Of a stretch of 64,000 nucleotides of DNA, positions 1 to 12,652 are shown in pieces. Source of the stretch: Malurus cyaneus samueli. Lineage: Eukaryota > Chordata > Aves > Passeriformes > Maluridae. Positions within the stretch are counted from its first letter, which is position 1; each line of letters begins with the position of its first letter. The DNA lies in contig CM019219.1 of assembly GCA_009741485.1 (NCBI GenBank), positions 33,003,370-33,067,369 on the forward strand. The letters run 5' to 3'. Position numbers and translations under genes: made by a program. Below the pieces are notes generated by a model. The model searched no databases, had not been told where the DNA came from, and saw only the letters and a list, made by a program, of their open reading frames with translations.

Positions 1-1195
1 CCATGGCTCTGGGAAAATGCTGCTGCTGTCCAGGATTTTCTCTTGTTCCCCACAGAGCCAAATCCCGAGGCAGAGTAGCTCCAGCGCAAGCAGGGATGGA
101 GGAAGAGGGAGCTGGGGAAGAGCTCAGGATCAGCACTTGCAGTGCTTCACACCAGACCTTTCTCATCCAGGCCCATGTCAAAGCTGCGTCACAGCCAAGC
201 CCTGATGAGAATGAAACCCAGGATCTTTCACTGCTCTGTAACAGGAGAATACAGAGCTACTGATGGGGGAGGGCAGCCAGACCTGGGGAACCCTGCAGGC
301 TCAGTCCTGGGGACTGCAGGGACCTGCTCGGTGTCCCCACGAGGCTCAGGATGGGCACAGCCCACAGACAGAGCTTCTTTCAGTCAGTGATGATGGAGGA
401 GACCTGTGAGGCCACCAGCCCTCACCCAGCACCATCATCACCCCCACATCACACCCCAAGGGCCACATTCCAACACATCTCCAACAGTGACTCCACCACT
501 GACTGCCCTGGGCAACTCATTCCAGTGCCTAGCCACTCTTTTAGGGATTTTTTATTTTTTTATGTCCCCTGGTGCAAGCAAAAGCCTTTTCCTCTCATCC
601 TCTCCCTTGAGACACAGCAGAATAGCCTCACCCCCCTCAACACAACTCCTGTCAGTCATGGAGACCACCAGAAACACATCCCCAAAACTGCCCAGCCACA
701 GTGCCAAGAGGAGCCTGGAAATGCCAGCACAGCCAGAGAAGCCAGCAGGACAGACACCCCGAGCTTCCCAAGGTGCACAGCCAGAAAAGCTCCTGCAAAA
801 TTCACCTGCATCCCTGCCGTGGCCATTTGCACTGGTTTTCCAGACACATGAGTATTTCTCAAAATAGAATGCTCAATACCACCAGTCTCAAAAGCTCTTA
901 TTGATTTCTGCCTGGACTTAGCAAGATATTTGACTTTCTGAAGCTGTGTTTAATTTCTTTGTCGCTACATCGCCTTTCCCTGAGCTCTGGTCCCTCCTCA
1001 CACTTTTATTATGAGCAGCATCATTTTTCTCCCTTTCCCTGAGCCACATGGGAAGGTGGAAGTGTTCCACATCAAGCATGGAGAAACATGGCTCTTTCCC
1101 ATTCTTTTGAGAAGGAACAGCTTGAAATAGAGACACAAATAAGGAGAGAACTCACCAATAATAAAAACCTGTTTAAAAACCCATTTTTTAATAGA
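1..1195. other. Unique non-coding stretch, no gene seen
   Basis: Mixed-composition DNA with several overlapping short open frames in different phases (the longest about 166 codons). None has a recognisable domain, a consistent codon pattern or flanking splice signals. C-rich and CA-rich phrases between 400 and 480 make long open frames likely by chance. It could be intron or intergenic DNA of a larger gene; the sequence alone does not decide. Confidence 0.6.
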
Positions 1196-1290
1196 ACCCT
1201 CGAATGGTTTGGCAGGGACCTTAAAGCCCATCCAGTTCCAGCCCCTGCCACAGACCAGATTGCTCCAACCTGAGCAACTTTGGTTAATTT
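1196..1290 (-). repeat. CR1 LINE 3'-end fragment
   Basis: Contains the CR1 3'-terminal core in reverse orientation: 'gaatggtttggcagggacc' followed by 'ttaaagcccatccagttcc' and 'agattgctccaacc'. This matches the avian CR1 3' UTR read on the minus strand. Only about 95 bp remain and the element is diverged, so it is an old fragment with no coding capacity. Confidence 0.8.
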
Positions 1291-3060
1291 ACAATTATTT
1301 CATACTCAAAGGCCAGGAATTTTAATTTTTTTTTTTTCAAAGTTCCAAAATGAGAAATGCAAAACACTGTACTCTTCCAGCATCCACAGTTTTATATAAA
1401 TTACACCAACACAGCTTGGGGGAAAAAATACATACCTAAGAAGTAGTTTATTAAAAAAAAAAAAATTAATCCTCTGTTTAAACCATGCCTTTAAAAAAGT
1501 GATGTAAAAAACGTGACTGACAAATCAAAACCAAAGTATGCCTTGCTGGATTAGCACCCTTTCCTGCAGAGTTTCTCCAGAATCTGTTCTCCAACCCAGT
1601 ACTGGGACAAGAACACACTTTGGGAATAAGCTAATGTGGGAAGAGAGGCTTTAAAATCTTCTTGATTTCATAGAAAAAAGAAACCACCCAGTGATGGAAC
1701 TGGGAGCAGAGACAGAGGGAGCAGCTGATCCTGCTTGGGCATAGACATCATAAACCATTCTGCTCCAGTTCCTACCTCAAAACAACTCACAATGCAGCAA
1801 CCAAAAGTTTAAACTTCAGGTTATTTTTTTATATATATTTTTTCCCCAAAACAGTATTTTAGTCACAAGAGATGTTACAGGGTAAAGTTATATCCTGCAA
1901 GGATAAATGAATCTGAAATTGCTTTTAAGGAATAGGTATTTGTCTGAGCTCGGAAAAAGCAATACTTTAAAAAAAAAGAAGGTAAGCAGCCTATTTTAGG
2001 GCATTTTACCAGTGCATTTACTGATGGTTTATCCCCTTCCATTTTATTCTTCAATTTAGAAAGCATTAGTCACTGTTACTGCTAATTTAGATATTTTTGT
2101 TTTCCTAATGTCAAGTAGATAAAACGAAGGTCAGAACAAATTTGCGACTGTTTTAAAATCCAGAACGCCTGATGAAGTACCCATATGAAACTGCTTGATT
2201 GAAAAAAAAAAAAAAAAGGAATTTATCCCCATACACCAATAGGGGATAAATGCTGCCTGTTTTCTCATCCCAGAGGTGGAACCCACCAGAAAGGTGCCAC
2301 TGAAGGGAAAGAAACATTTTGGGGGGGAAAGAAAGGAGAACTGCTGGACTCAGCTCTTCGTTTTCTTCGATGATGAAAGAAGAGATTAAAAAGATGTTCC
2401 AAAGAAAAGCAGGGGATTTCTGGCATTTAGAGAACACACAAGGAGAGGCAATGCATCAATGCCCCGGCAGCAGAATCGCAGCAGTTCATCTTCTCTGTGA
2501 GTAAACAGCCGGCACTGCCGAAGGGGGAATGCAGAGAATTCCAGGGAGGAGCTGAGCAAATCGATACCTCCAGCAACAAATTGTGCTTCTCTTCAGCCCA
2601 GAGCTGGGCTGGGAATGGTCCCCCTGATCCGTGCTTTTCAGGGTTTCAGAAATACGGAGGGAATGAAAGGGGTGTGAAAAGGCTCAATTGTCGGAAGCAG
2701 TGACCGAGGGAAAGCTGAGGAATGCTGGAGTTGCCCGGCTGCTACCTGGGGATGCAATTTAAAGAGGAGGGCTCTGTGAGTCTTGTTCTCCTCATTTAAT
2801 CCTGTCTGCCAGGCTGGAACTGCCATCCTGGAGCAGCAATAAGCCAGAGGAAAGCCTGCATTTGGATACAGCTGTCAGGAAAGAGCTTCTAAACCTCAGA
2901 TTATCCCCAAAATTGTTGGGCCACCAAATGCTGTTCCCCATAGATGGCTCCCGGTACAACGGGGCAAACAAAAGATGTTTTCATGGGCGCTGCCTTTAAA
3001 ATTTCAACTCCCTCTTCCTTCATTCCTTCAGAATAGGGAGCACAGGTTTGGAATCAAGAA
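1291..3060. other. AT-rich unique stretch, no gene seen
   Basis: Non-coding in appearance, with several A or T homopolymers (around 1330, 1455, 1970 and 2203) and a short TA run near 1832. No repeat family, splice-flanked exon or RNA gene was recognised. Short open frames here have no recognisable protein features. Confidence 0.55.
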
Positions 3061-3063
3061 ATT

Positions 3064-3272
3064 AAGAAAAAAAAAAAAGAGGGAAAAAAAGAAGGGGAAA
3101 TAAAGGGAAAAAGGAAAAAAAAAAAGAAGGGGAAAAAGGGGAAAAGTGGGGAAGGGGAAAAAGGAGGGGAAAAGGGTGAAAAAGGGGTGAAAAAAGAGTG
3201 AAAAAAGGTGGAAAAAGTTGAAAAGAAAGAGAAAAAAGGGGGAGAAAAAGGTGATAAAAGGGGGAAAAAGTC
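3064..3272. repeat. Purine-rich low-complexity tract (GGGAAAAAG-type)
   Basis: About 200 bp almost purely of A and G on the plus strand, built from variants of 'gggaaaaag' and 'ggtgaaaaa'. On the other strand it is a polypyrimidine tract that yields artefactual Phe/Pro-rich open frames. Such tracts can form triplex structures and are unstable in assemblies. Confidence 0.9.
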
Positions 3273-3912
3273 CAAGCAACCAAGCGTGTGTGTCTGTATG
3301 CCATGCACACAGAGTTTTGAAGGGAAGATCATGCTAAGAGGTCAGTGGAGAACTGGCAAACATGAGAGGAATTCACTGCCCAAGGTCCACAGGCATCCAG
3401 CAAATACCACAGCTACTCCAAATACTAACCCTGAGGCAGCAATAAATACAGCAGATGGGATCCTTCTCCCCTCACTGGAACTGCAGCCAAGTATTCGGTA
3501 CAACATCCTAGGGGAGCGTATTCCAGAGAAAACAGAACTGAAAGAGGTGTCAGGGAATGGGCAATGGGTTCACTCCAGCCCCAGCCCCAGCCACCAGGGA
3601 GCCAGGCTGCTCTGCCAAGGCTCAGCACTTTATTCCTAAAGGGCATTCTAAACCAGGTGAAGAGTTCCTGGTGGGTCAGACACTCCCAGCGCTGCCCTGT
3701 GCACCAGTGGCACCACAGCCAGCATCACTCAACACACTCAGAGCCAGTCCTGCTCTGTAAATTGTCCCCTGAGGCCAGCAGAGATGGAGCTGTGCCCACA
3801 CCAGCAAATCCCACAGGATTGTACTGATGAGGAGACACAACTGGGCAGGAGGCACAGGTCACAGCACCAGCTTGGGCTCTGCTCCTCACAAAAGCATTCA
3901 AACTCCAATGAC
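3273..3912. other. Unique stretch, no gene seen
   Basis: Moderately GC-rich unique sequence with CAGC-rich phrases near 3570-3600 ('ccagccccagccccagcc'). Overlapping open frames occur in several phases with no protein family recognised and no clear splice signals. Confidence 0.5.
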
Positions 3913-4341
3913 TAAATCCAGCTAACCTAGAACAGAGGCTGGACAAAATTCAGAGAATAAAAAGCAGTTCTATTCATTATAGGGCCTTCAGGGACATTCA
4001 GGGCAGTCCCAGCCCACCCAGGGGCTGTACCCACAATGGACAATGGCTAATGGGTTTTTTACCCTTTATCAGTTCTGTCCATTTGCACATCGGGGCTGAA
4101 TCCTCCAATTGCAGCTGCAGCCAATGCAGTCATTCACTCCAACTTGGCTCCCCCCAATTCTCTGTTGTTTTCATCTCTTGGGGCCTGGCACAGGAGAGTG
4201 TCCTTGAGTTTGGGGCTGCAGAGGAATTGTTTTGTGTAAAAATGGGAGAGCAGGAGCTCAGCACTGTCTGTGGAGTCTGGAGTTATGCACTGAAAGTTAC
4301 AGGTTACAGAGACATGGAAACAGAGAAGCTGAAATCCTAAG
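3913..4341 (-). mobile_element. Dispersed LTR-like repeat, copy 1
   Basis: About 430 bp that recurs in inverted orientation at 45884-46313. Shared blocks include 'ggggctgaatcctccaattg' with its complement, 'cacaggagagtgtccttgag'-type text, and 'gggagagcaggagctcagca'. Read on the minus strand the end resembles an LTR R/U5 ('gaactgctttttattctctg'), which suggests a solo LTR of an endogenous retrovirus. Homology to the other copy continues past the nearest CA end, so the exact termini and family are uncertain. No coding sequence survives. Confidence 0.65.
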
Positions 4342-4536
4342 GGATCAACTGCCCTGAACCAGTAAGGCTGCAGCAAAACTGCTCCTGCCCCTTGTAACCA
4401 AGGAGGGAGAGAGGGATGGGGGGGGGGGCTGGGACAGGAGAGCTGCCCAGATTTTCCATAAAGTGCCTACACTGTTTGGAGGGAGAAGGAAGAGAGGAGA
4501 TCAACCCTTCCCAGCATTTGCCTAAGCAGCATTTTG
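4342..4536. other. Short unique spacer with G10 run
   Basis: Lies between the LTR-like repeat and a CR1. It contains a run of ten Gs near 4419-4428 ('gatgggggggggg'), a likely indel hotspot in sequencing. Nothing else was recognised. Confidence 0.5.
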
Positions 4537-4710
4537 GGATCATGGAATGGTTTGGGTTGGAAGGGACCTTAGAGCTCATCCAGTGCCACCCCTGCCATGG
4601 GCAGGGACACCTCCCACTGTCCCAGGCTGCTCCCAGCCCCAATGTCCAGCCTGGCCTTGGGCACTGCCAGGGATCCAGGGGCAGCCACAGCTTCTCTGGG
4701 CACCCTGAGG
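4537..4710 (-). repeat. CR1 LINE 3'-end fragment
   Basis: Well preserved CR1 terminus in reverse: 'catggaatggtttgggttgg' at the left, then 'cacctcccactgtcccagg', 'gccagggatccaggggcagc' and 'cacagcttctctgggcacc'. The low divergence from the other copies in the window points to a relatively young songbird-type CR1 subfamily. It is 5'-truncated, as is usual for CR1. Confidence 0.93.
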
Positions 4711-7700
4711 AACTGGAAGAACTCCTGCTGACATCTGATCCACCTACACCTACCCCCTCTTCCCACTGGAATCCATCCCCGCCTGCCTCATCTCTGCTGA
4801 ACTCTCCTCTGACAGTGCTGCCCCAACCCTTGGAAGCCACACATCCCTCATGCAAATGTTAGGGGGGAAGCTTTGGTTCAAGCCTTGGGAACAGCACATT
4901 TGTAGGCACACTGCCCATACAGCTCCAGAACACTGAGAGGTTTTTCTTTGCTTTAACAAGTCCTTGAACACAGAAAATCCGCAAGGCCCTCAAGAAACCT
5001 CAGCTGGCGCCTTTTGATGCTGCTGGGAGTAAAGCAGGTCTCAGGAGAGGAGAGAGGTTGGTCACTGGGAAACCACAGACAAAAAGCATCATTCCTCTCT
5101 GCAGAAGGAGCTGTGGAAGCAGGGGACACCAAGGAGGGCAGGAATCACTTCAGCACAGGGACAAGGCTGTCACCATAACAAATACGAATATATGGGTCTA
5201 AATAAGCATAAATGGTGAGAGTAGAGTAATTGGAGCAATCGGGCTTTGGCTGAGAAGAGGGAATATCACCCACGGCACCATGGCTTTGTTTTGTGAGAGG
5301 GAATGCTCAGCCAGCAGGGCTGAGGGTCCCCTCAAGCACTGAATTCCCACGAGAATTTTAATAACAAAGCTACTTGCTTTGAGCAGTTAAAGGAAGAGAT
5401 GTTCTAAACGACCACTCAAGAGAGGCAGAAAGCAAACAGAGCTAAAGGAGGAGAGCAGGGTGGAGTGATCAGAGCAAAGGCATCAGAAATGCCTCTGGAG
5501 GAGCCCAGGATGGGAGAATGGCTGATAACAAATGGCTGATCCCTGTAAAGGATTGGGTTTTGTTTAAAAAAGGCTGTCCATGGCCAGGATTTCACACCTC
5601 CTTTTTTACAATCTTGTTGCAAAAACAGCAGAAGGTCTTTGTGTTCTTTGTTTTATTTGTTTTGTTTTTCTCTTTTTTAAGCCCAAGAACAAATTCAGGT
5701 TAGGGTTCTTACAAGAAAACATAACAAGAAGCTAAAGCCTGCATTGTTTGGAAGAGCAACCCTTTGGAAAAGCTGATGCCACAGCACTGAAACCCAGGGA
5801 TGGCACATGTGGGGAGCAAGGCTTTGGAGCACTCCCTAAGAACGTATCTGAAGAGAGAAGATGCAGTTTTTACCTTCTGCTCTCTAATTTCACCATTTCC
5901 AAAGGAGCCAGGATGCTCAGCTCCTTCAGCAGATTAAAATCTAATGACCAAACTTCTGCCATTAGACACGCCTGCCTACCTGGGAGCCAACAACCAGCCC
6001 GGCAGGTGAGAGGAGCTGCGTTTTTTCCTAGCCATTCTCAAAAATAATTTTCCAGGTTCTGAGTTCCTCATTACAGCTGATTTCAGAGTCCAAAATTCAT
6101 TAGCTGTGCTTCACCACCTCCCAAGTGACAGCAGTGCATGACGCAGCCGATTCCTGGGAGCCCTGACACCTCCTGATGCACAAAGGTGCTTTTTTTCCTT
6201 TCTGTGTTACAGGTCAGCAGTGGAACAATGCACTTGCTACTTGCTGCAAAGGGGAAGGGAGGAATAACTGATCATTGTTCTTGAGACTTTACCAGCAAAG
6301 GTCCCTTTCTGTTCTTAACCAAAATTCAAGTCCATGGCCTGCCTGAAATTATGTACGGATGGATCAGCTAAAATGTCTAAATGGTTCCATGATAACCACA
6401 GGAGAATCAGCCACGGCCAACAGCTCTAGACCAAGTGACTGGGGAAATGGATGGAGTTTTATTTTTAAGTAGATGCATTTTGATGCTTTTTTTTTTTCAA
6501 GTAAATACTCTGCTAATTCAACTTCTAAATTCACCTGACAGACATGACATGGCTATGATGGAATTAAGAACCAGATGAAATCATATTCAGTTATTAAAAA
6601 GGACACAGCAGGGCAAGGCTGGCACATAGCTCCTCAGAAAGGCCGTGGTCATCAGCCTGGGGAAATAGAAATATCTGAAAATAAAGTTTTATTTTACACA
6701 GCAACATTTATTAATCCTTCTGAGCCTGGTGCTGCTCACGTTCAGGGCAGTTGTACCCCTTCAGTGTCTGCTTCAGATTCCTCATCCAGACTTCCATGTT
6801 TCCCATGGCCTCCTTTCCACACAAGGGAACATCTCCAGCCCAGGAATGCCCCATTTTCCATGGCAACCGACTCACTTTTACATGCCCATGGAGCACACAC
6901 CCTTCCATCAGCTCTGGTTTGAGCAGAACCAAAGCTGAAAACGGCTCCATGGCTTTTGGGAGGCTCTGGGCAGCATTCAGGCACTCAGGAGAGGATACCG
7001 CTGTAAAAACAGGGAAAGTGGGAAGCGCTGTTGGAGCTGCCCCTGCTCCTCACACCGGGAGCAGGACACTGCCCTGGCTCATCCCTGCCCTCTTTCCAAG
7101 GTCCCCAGTCAGCTCTGGCTGAGCACCCTCCACTCCCATCTTTCCTCGAGGGCTTTACAGCCTGATCCCAGGTTTCCAGTTCCTTCCCAAATTCCTGAGC
7201 CCTGCAGCCTCACCCTGATCCCCACCAGCAGCCACTGATCCCTAACCCTGCACAATTCCTGATGCTGAGAGCAGCGAGGGCTCCACGACCCGGCCATCTG
7301 TCAGAAACACCATATAACCACCACCAAGCCGTGGGTTAAAGCCCTTTCCCCACCCCTTCAGAAGGCTGAAATAGTTGTAGCCAGCCTGGAGAACACATCC
7401 AATTTATTGCAGTGCTCGCTTCTCGCTAGCTCCCTACTCCAAGCCCTCTGCCTGCTTCCAGCAGAATGTTAGCTTCGAGCAGGGGGAAAAGGAAACAGTG
7501 TTCCTACAGATGTGAATGTCATGTAAATGTCAAACCTCCTGTTAAAATTTGATCTGAGCCTGAGTGAAAGGGAAAGAGCATTTCTGTGAGTAAACTAGCA
7601 CATTAACAAGAGTTTCAGCCTGTCTGCTCACAACGGGACCTCAGTGATGGATTTCATTATTCTTAATTTCCCGTGTAATATTAAGCTGAAATTGATTTTG

Positions 7701-8238
7701 CTAAAAGATCATATACAGCAGTACAAGAACTGCAAACAAATGCTGGCTGACAAGATGGACCTACAAGGGTCTTAAAATTAAATCCTTTGTGTGCCTTTTC
7801 TACAACTGCATTTAATCCAGAAAAATTCATTTCTTTTGCATTACAAATAAATGCCTCTCTACTTATAAAGGCCTGGAACATGTGCACCCATTCATCCATA
7901 TCAGGAGACAGGAGGGGTTTTCCCACTAAATCCCAAACAGAATTCCAGCAGACACATGGGGGTGCAGATAGTTGCAATGAATCGCTCTTCAAAGTTTTTG
8001 TGTTGGAAAAGAACTGGTTTTTTGCAAAACTATACAGTCCCACTGGATACATTTCATGACAAACCTCAGGCAGCAGCTGCTGCTGTCCCAGAGACACTGC
8101 CGGCTGAGCGACCTCAAATCTGACGTTTCAGGACCCTGGACATCTCCCGGACTCCCTCAAGTGTTCAGCAGCGATGTGGAGCTGTTACTGACCCGGGCAG
8201 AGACATTTGCGCACAAAGACAGGAGAGGGCGTTGGGTG
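4711..8238. other. 3.5 kb unique stretch, no gene seen
   Basis: No repeat family was recognised. Notable pieces are a T-rich run at 5640-5682 and AT-rich sequence at 6460-6560 ('ctgctaattcaacttctaaa'). A run of open frames at 6575-7122 and a 138-codon minus-strand frame at 7681-8097 show no known domain. These frames overlap others on the opposite strand, so I treat them as chance. Conserved regulatory elements could be present but cannot be told apart without alignments. Confidence 0.5.
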
Positions 8239-8466
8239 AGATGGGATATTGGGAAGGAATTGTTCCCTGGGAGGGTGGGCAGGCCCTGGCACAGGGTGCC
8301 CAGAGAAGCTGTGGCTGCCCCTGGATCCCTGGCAGTGCCCAAGGCCAGGCTGGACATTGGGGCTGGGAGCAGCCTGGGATAGAGGGAGGTGTCCCTGACA
8401 TGGCAGGGGTGGCACTGGGTGGGATTTAAGGTCCCTTCCTACCCGAACCAGTCTGGGTTTCTATGA
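8239..8466 (+). repeat. CR1 LINE 3'-end fragment
   Basis: Sense-orientation CR1: 'ggaattgttccctgggaggg', 'gtgcccagagaagctgtggc', 'tggatccctggcagtgccc', then 'aaggtcccttcctacccgaa' and a degraded 3' end 'ctgggtttctatgaac' that reflects the (ATTCTRTG)n tail. It is very similar to the copy at 48200-48432 in the same orientation. Confidence 0.93.
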
Positions 8467-10416
8467 ACTGAAGTTACTGGTCTGAACATCAATTTAAGAC
8501 TTGCTCCACTCCAAAACACAGAGACAGAGGAATTCTGCAGCAGCATGAAGTCACTCAGTGCAATCTCAGGATCAGGAAAATCTTCCTGACACTTTCTCCA
8601 TCAGCTTTATCTGTCCCCGTCCAACCTACACCTCCTCTCAGCACACAGGCATGACTGTGGCACAACCAATGCCAGCCTCATTTCAGTGCAGAATTATTTT
8701 CAACAATTGCCCCAAACAGATCCCTTTCCACCCCAAAAGCCCCCACATGTATTAAGGGTGGGTGGCCCAGGGGACTGAGCTCATTTTTAAGCAGCCTTGA
8801 CATGGTCCTTACCTGTGGTGCCACCAAACCAACCTGCTTCTTTCTTCCACAGGAGTTCTGCAAGGATGTCTTTGGGAAGAATTTGGAATTCCATGCCCTC
8901 AGTGACATCCTGTGTGGCTGGCAGCCCAAGCCATAAACTTGTCACCATCTTGAAAATTGTGGGAGGACAAGAGGACATAACATCCATATTTCTGATGGAT
9001 GAATCCCTTTGGTTTGAGACTCCCTCAGTAGTTGGAAGATTTAAATTTTTTGTAGTCTTCCTTCAAATATATTAGAATAGGAACATTGTCAAAGATTCCA
9101 AGGGAGATCATTCTACCCCCCAAAAAAGAGGGAGTTTAAGGGATTTCAATAATCATCTGTCCTTTCACTTCGATGAGGCCACACAGGCACTGTCTTCTAC
9201 CGCCTCATTGCTGTTTGAAGCCACCATCAGGAAGAAATAAAGCAGAAAGGGCAGCGGATTTTATTAAAAGCTGTGCATCCTTAAAAATCAAACTCATCTG
9301 AAACTCACTGTATGCATTTATCCAGATCTCATTCAGGTTTAAGTCCTTACATAAATAACATTTTTTCACATTAAATGTTAAAAGATTTTTTTTCAGCTGC
9401 AAATGTTGTTCCAATGAAAGGCATTGCTCTCAGAAAATAAATAAATAGTGAAAAAAATGGTAAAGGAAGGCTGCAGAATAAGATTATCTTCTGCTCTGTG
9501 ATTGATTTGGCCACTTACAGGGGGAAAAGTCCAACAACTTAAATAAAATGGGAGCCCTGGAAAGTTCCTTGAGTATCAGAACTGCAGCAATTTTGTTATT
9601 ATGAACAAATTCATGCCAGTGGACATCAGAGTAACAGAGTTCAGACTGCTCTTGGGAGATTTAAACATCCTATTTGTGAGTGTTAAGTAACCTGAAGCTC
9701 CATAAGCTAAATGGATTCAGAAACCTGTCAGGGTTTCTTTGAATTAAACTGATGCTGCAACACCCACCCCCCTTCTCCCCTTTCTTTGACAGGAACTGAA
9801 AAAAAAAAATTCAATGGCAATCTATTTCTACATCGAGCTGTTCATTTTCCCTTGTCACACATGTGGCACTGAAGTGTCACAAACTAATTCCATGAGAGTG
9901 GGGGTTTCATTTCTGGTTTGCACTCATCCTAGATGCAACAAGTGACATTAAATACACCATAATCTGATTTCTTCCATTCTGCTGCCTCACAAATACTTCC
10001 CTCAAACTTGCAATCTCTGGTTGCAGCCAAGAGCAGAGAATAAAGCCCCAAGTTATTTTGTGTTGCTGAACACACCACCAGAAACCAAAGGTTCCCAAGT
10101 TATTCCAAGCTTGGATATTACCCAAGTAGAAAAACTGGAAAAGAAAACCCAAAAAACTTCATAACCCATAAATCTAGTTTGCTTGGTGAAGCACAGGTCT
10201 TTTCAGGGAAGAATCTTGGAAACAAGGATCTGCCATAGTGCTCAAGAATGTGGACGAATTCAAATCTTCACTGTTTAAACACTCAAAAAACAGTTAAATT
10301 AAAGCTCAATCAAAACCACATCAACAGAGTTTTCCTCTTCTCCTGCTCCCAACAGGCCATAATGGGTTCCCCTTTTTAGAAAAAGATTCCTTTACTCCAC
10401 AATCATGACAGCAATC
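8467..10416. other. Unique stretch, no gene seen
   Basis: AT-rich non-coding sequence, with A-rich runs near 9460 and 9800. Small open frames (up to 92 codons) have no recognisable features. No RNA gene or repeat was identified. Confidence 0.5.
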
Positions 10417-10483
10417 ATCACAGAATCCTGGTTGGAAAAGACCTCCAAGATTCAAACCCAGCTGCAAACCCAGCCCTGCCAGC
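10417..10483 (-). repeat. Short CR1 LINE terminus
   Basis: 'cacagaatcctggttggaaa' followed by 'agacctccaagattc' is the reverse of a CR1 3' terminus of the 'ggttggaaaagacc' subtype, different from the 'gggttggaagggacc' subtype elsewhere. The fragment is about 65 bp. Confidence 0.7.
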
Positions 10484-10770
10484 GCTGTAAAATCCATCTC
10501 AGAAATCCTGTGATTGGAGCAGGGAACGGGGTGTTTGCTTGACTGGGGAGAGAGCCCCACAGCCAGGCCAAGTTCACCCCAACATCTGCGAGGAGGGAGC
10601 CTAAAGCTGCCCAGTGTCATCCCAGAAACATTTGGAGCTGCCAGCCCCAGGAACACCCCAATATCTCAGTAGGACTGTCAGCTCTGATGTTCCCTGTACC
10701 GTGGGTATCAGAGGAACCGTGTGGCATTGGGAGGTGGCACAAGAGCTTCACCAACATCCCCTGGGAAAGC
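10484..10770. other. Short unique stretch
   Basis: Nothing recognised. It leads into a pentanucleotide array. Confidence 0.4.
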
Positions 10771-10882
10771 TCCCATCCCGTCCCATCCCGTCCATCTCCA
10801 TCGCCATCCCATCCCGTCCCATCGTCCCATTTCCACGTCCCATCCCATCCCATCCCATCCCATCCCATCCCATCCCATCCCA
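10771..10882. repeat. (CCATC)n pentanucleotide microsatellite
   Basis: Starts as interrupted 'cccgt' and 'ccatc' variants and ends as a clean array of about eight CATCC units at 10842-10882. Translated frames through it give repeated WDGMG or SHPIP peptides that are artefacts. It is likely polymorphic in length. Confidence 0.95.
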
Positions 10883-12478
10883 GTTATGTCCCTCTGGCCA
10901 AAATCCACCATGGGGTGCCCAGGGGAAGAGAGCCCCCACTGGGACAGGATCAATTCCCCAAGTTCAGAGGGGGAAGCGGGATCCGCTGCCATCAGCCACC
11001 CAAACCACTCCTCACACCAGGATTGGTGTTCATGGTTTTGTCAAAAGCACCACGGGAAATGCAGAGTGACAAACATCTCACACAGAAATCAAAAATCACC
11101 ACAACCCTCCGTGGCTGGACACTGACCCAGAATCCAAATGGGAAACAAGGAGTACTTTGATCTGTTCAAAATATGCGAGAAGGAGCCATGAGAAAGAAGA
11201 AAAGACTACAATCAGTACGTGAAGGAAGTGAATGCACCAGCCTGGCTCGGCAGGAAGGCTCCCCAATTATCATAAAAAATGTGGAAAATGGACATCCCAT
11301 AGCACAGAGCCCTCCCAGATCCTCAGGCACTGCTGCTTACAGCTTCCCTCTTACAACCTGGGTCCTAAGCTGTCAAATACAGAATTATTTGCATTGGCTT
11401 GAAGTAGAAATCTGTGCTAATGTGTGTTTCTGGAAAAACAAAGCTATTTTAGGCACAAATTCTTATCCAAATCTGACTATTAATAATTTTATTTATTAAT
11501 AAATCAAAGCACTGGTAGAAGTAGTAGCTGTATGTTTGTCTCCCACTGATTAAATGACTTCAGCAACAACAGTATTTTAGTGCTTAAACACGATCTTTAC
11601 CTCAGAAAGGACTCACTACCCTTTTACTAAGATGGCTCCTCAAAATGCTTCACAAGGAGTGTTTTCCTCCTTGCATCCTTCCCAAAATGCTTCCAGAAAT
11701 CTTGCCACTGGCTTTAATCAGCCAGCTTTGCCTTTTTACCTCGCTTTGTTCTCTCAATACCTCAAATGGTTTGTTCAGGGTAGAATATGAAATGTATGAA
11801 CTAAATGATAAAATAAGGGAGTACTTCAGCGCCAGGGAACAGCTGCAGCCTTTGTGGCACTTCACTTTGAACCTCCCTCTGCTGCTCTTTTCTCCTTGCC
11901 CTCCAGACTGCACTATTCCAGGGAATTTATTTGAACGAACACTGCCTCTTTCTGTGTTTCAGGGCTTTCTCCTGATGATACACAAAAGAGGCTGGAGAAG
12001 GACATCGGTCCCTGGCCCTTCCTCGGGCAACATCCGCCACAGCCAGGCTCAGTTTGTTTGAAGCTCCGAGGAAAACGGGGAGAAAGCCCAGGATTCGTCT
12101 GTTCACCTTTAGGCTACGATCGCAGTGTCGATGGCAGCGATGGGAATTCCCAGTGGAGAGCTGTGGTTGTTCCCAGGAGGAGCCAGCACAGCTCGGGTGA
12201 GGGTTTCACGGGCAGGGTGGGTGGCAGAGCGTGGCTGGCAGCTGGCTCGTCCCAGCTCCGTGCTCTCCCTGCAGCTGCAGCCTCCTCATTGAGATCTACT
12301 GCTCAACTGCTCGGCCCTTAATTGCTCTCCAGAGCCCCCGCGAGAGGTTCCCGGCAGAGGCGGAGTTCCTCCGATCAGCCAAAACAAACAAACAAACAAA
12401 CAACAATTAACACTTTCCCCGCCGGGGCAGAGAGCAGGGACTCCCTTGCTCCTCCCAAACCGCGGTGCTGGGCATCGC
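10883..12478. other. Unique stretch, no gene seen
   Basis: A 138-codon open frame at 11645-12061 has no recognisable domain or splice context. Composition becomes more CpG-containing after 12060 ('gaaaacggggagaaagccc', 'ggctacgatcgcagtgtcg'), but it is short of a clear island. An (AAAC)n stretch lies at 12381-12402. Confidence 0.45.
12381..12402. repeat. (AAAC)n simple repeat
   Basis: About five tandem AAAC/CAAA units. Too short to matter except as a marker. Confidence 0.85.
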
Positions 12479-12652
12479 TGCACCCTGGCAGGTCCAGGGA
12501 AGCTCCTGAATATCTTGTGGCTGCCCCTGGATCCCTGGCAGTGTCCCAGGCCAGGCTGGACACTGCGGCTTGGAGCAGCCTGGGATGGTGGCACTGGATT
12601 GGGCTTTGAGGTCGGTCCCTTCCAACCCAGACCACTTTGGGATTCCGGGAAC
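12479..12652 (+). repeat. CR1 LINE 3'-end fragment
   Basis: Sense CR1: 'gtggctgcccctggatccct', 'ggccaggctggacactgcgg', 'gaggtcggtcccttccaacc' and 'cactttgggattccgggaa'. The left part is rearranged ('agctcctgaatatcttgtgg') relative to the other copies. Confidence 0.88.

Noticed and set aside
3028..3332. Phe/Pro-rich minus-strand frames
   Set aside because: Direct translation of the purine-rich low-complexity tract; not a protein.
5690..5712. Telomere-like 'gttagggtt'
   Set aside because: Single occurrence, not a repeat array.
10771..10882. Regularly repeated units as a CRISPR-like array
   Set aside because: Unit is 5 bp with no spacers, and the genome is vertebrate.
10617..11160. Frames with repeated WDGMG or SHPIP units
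   Set aside because: Products of the CCATC pentanucleotide array, which is open in all frames.
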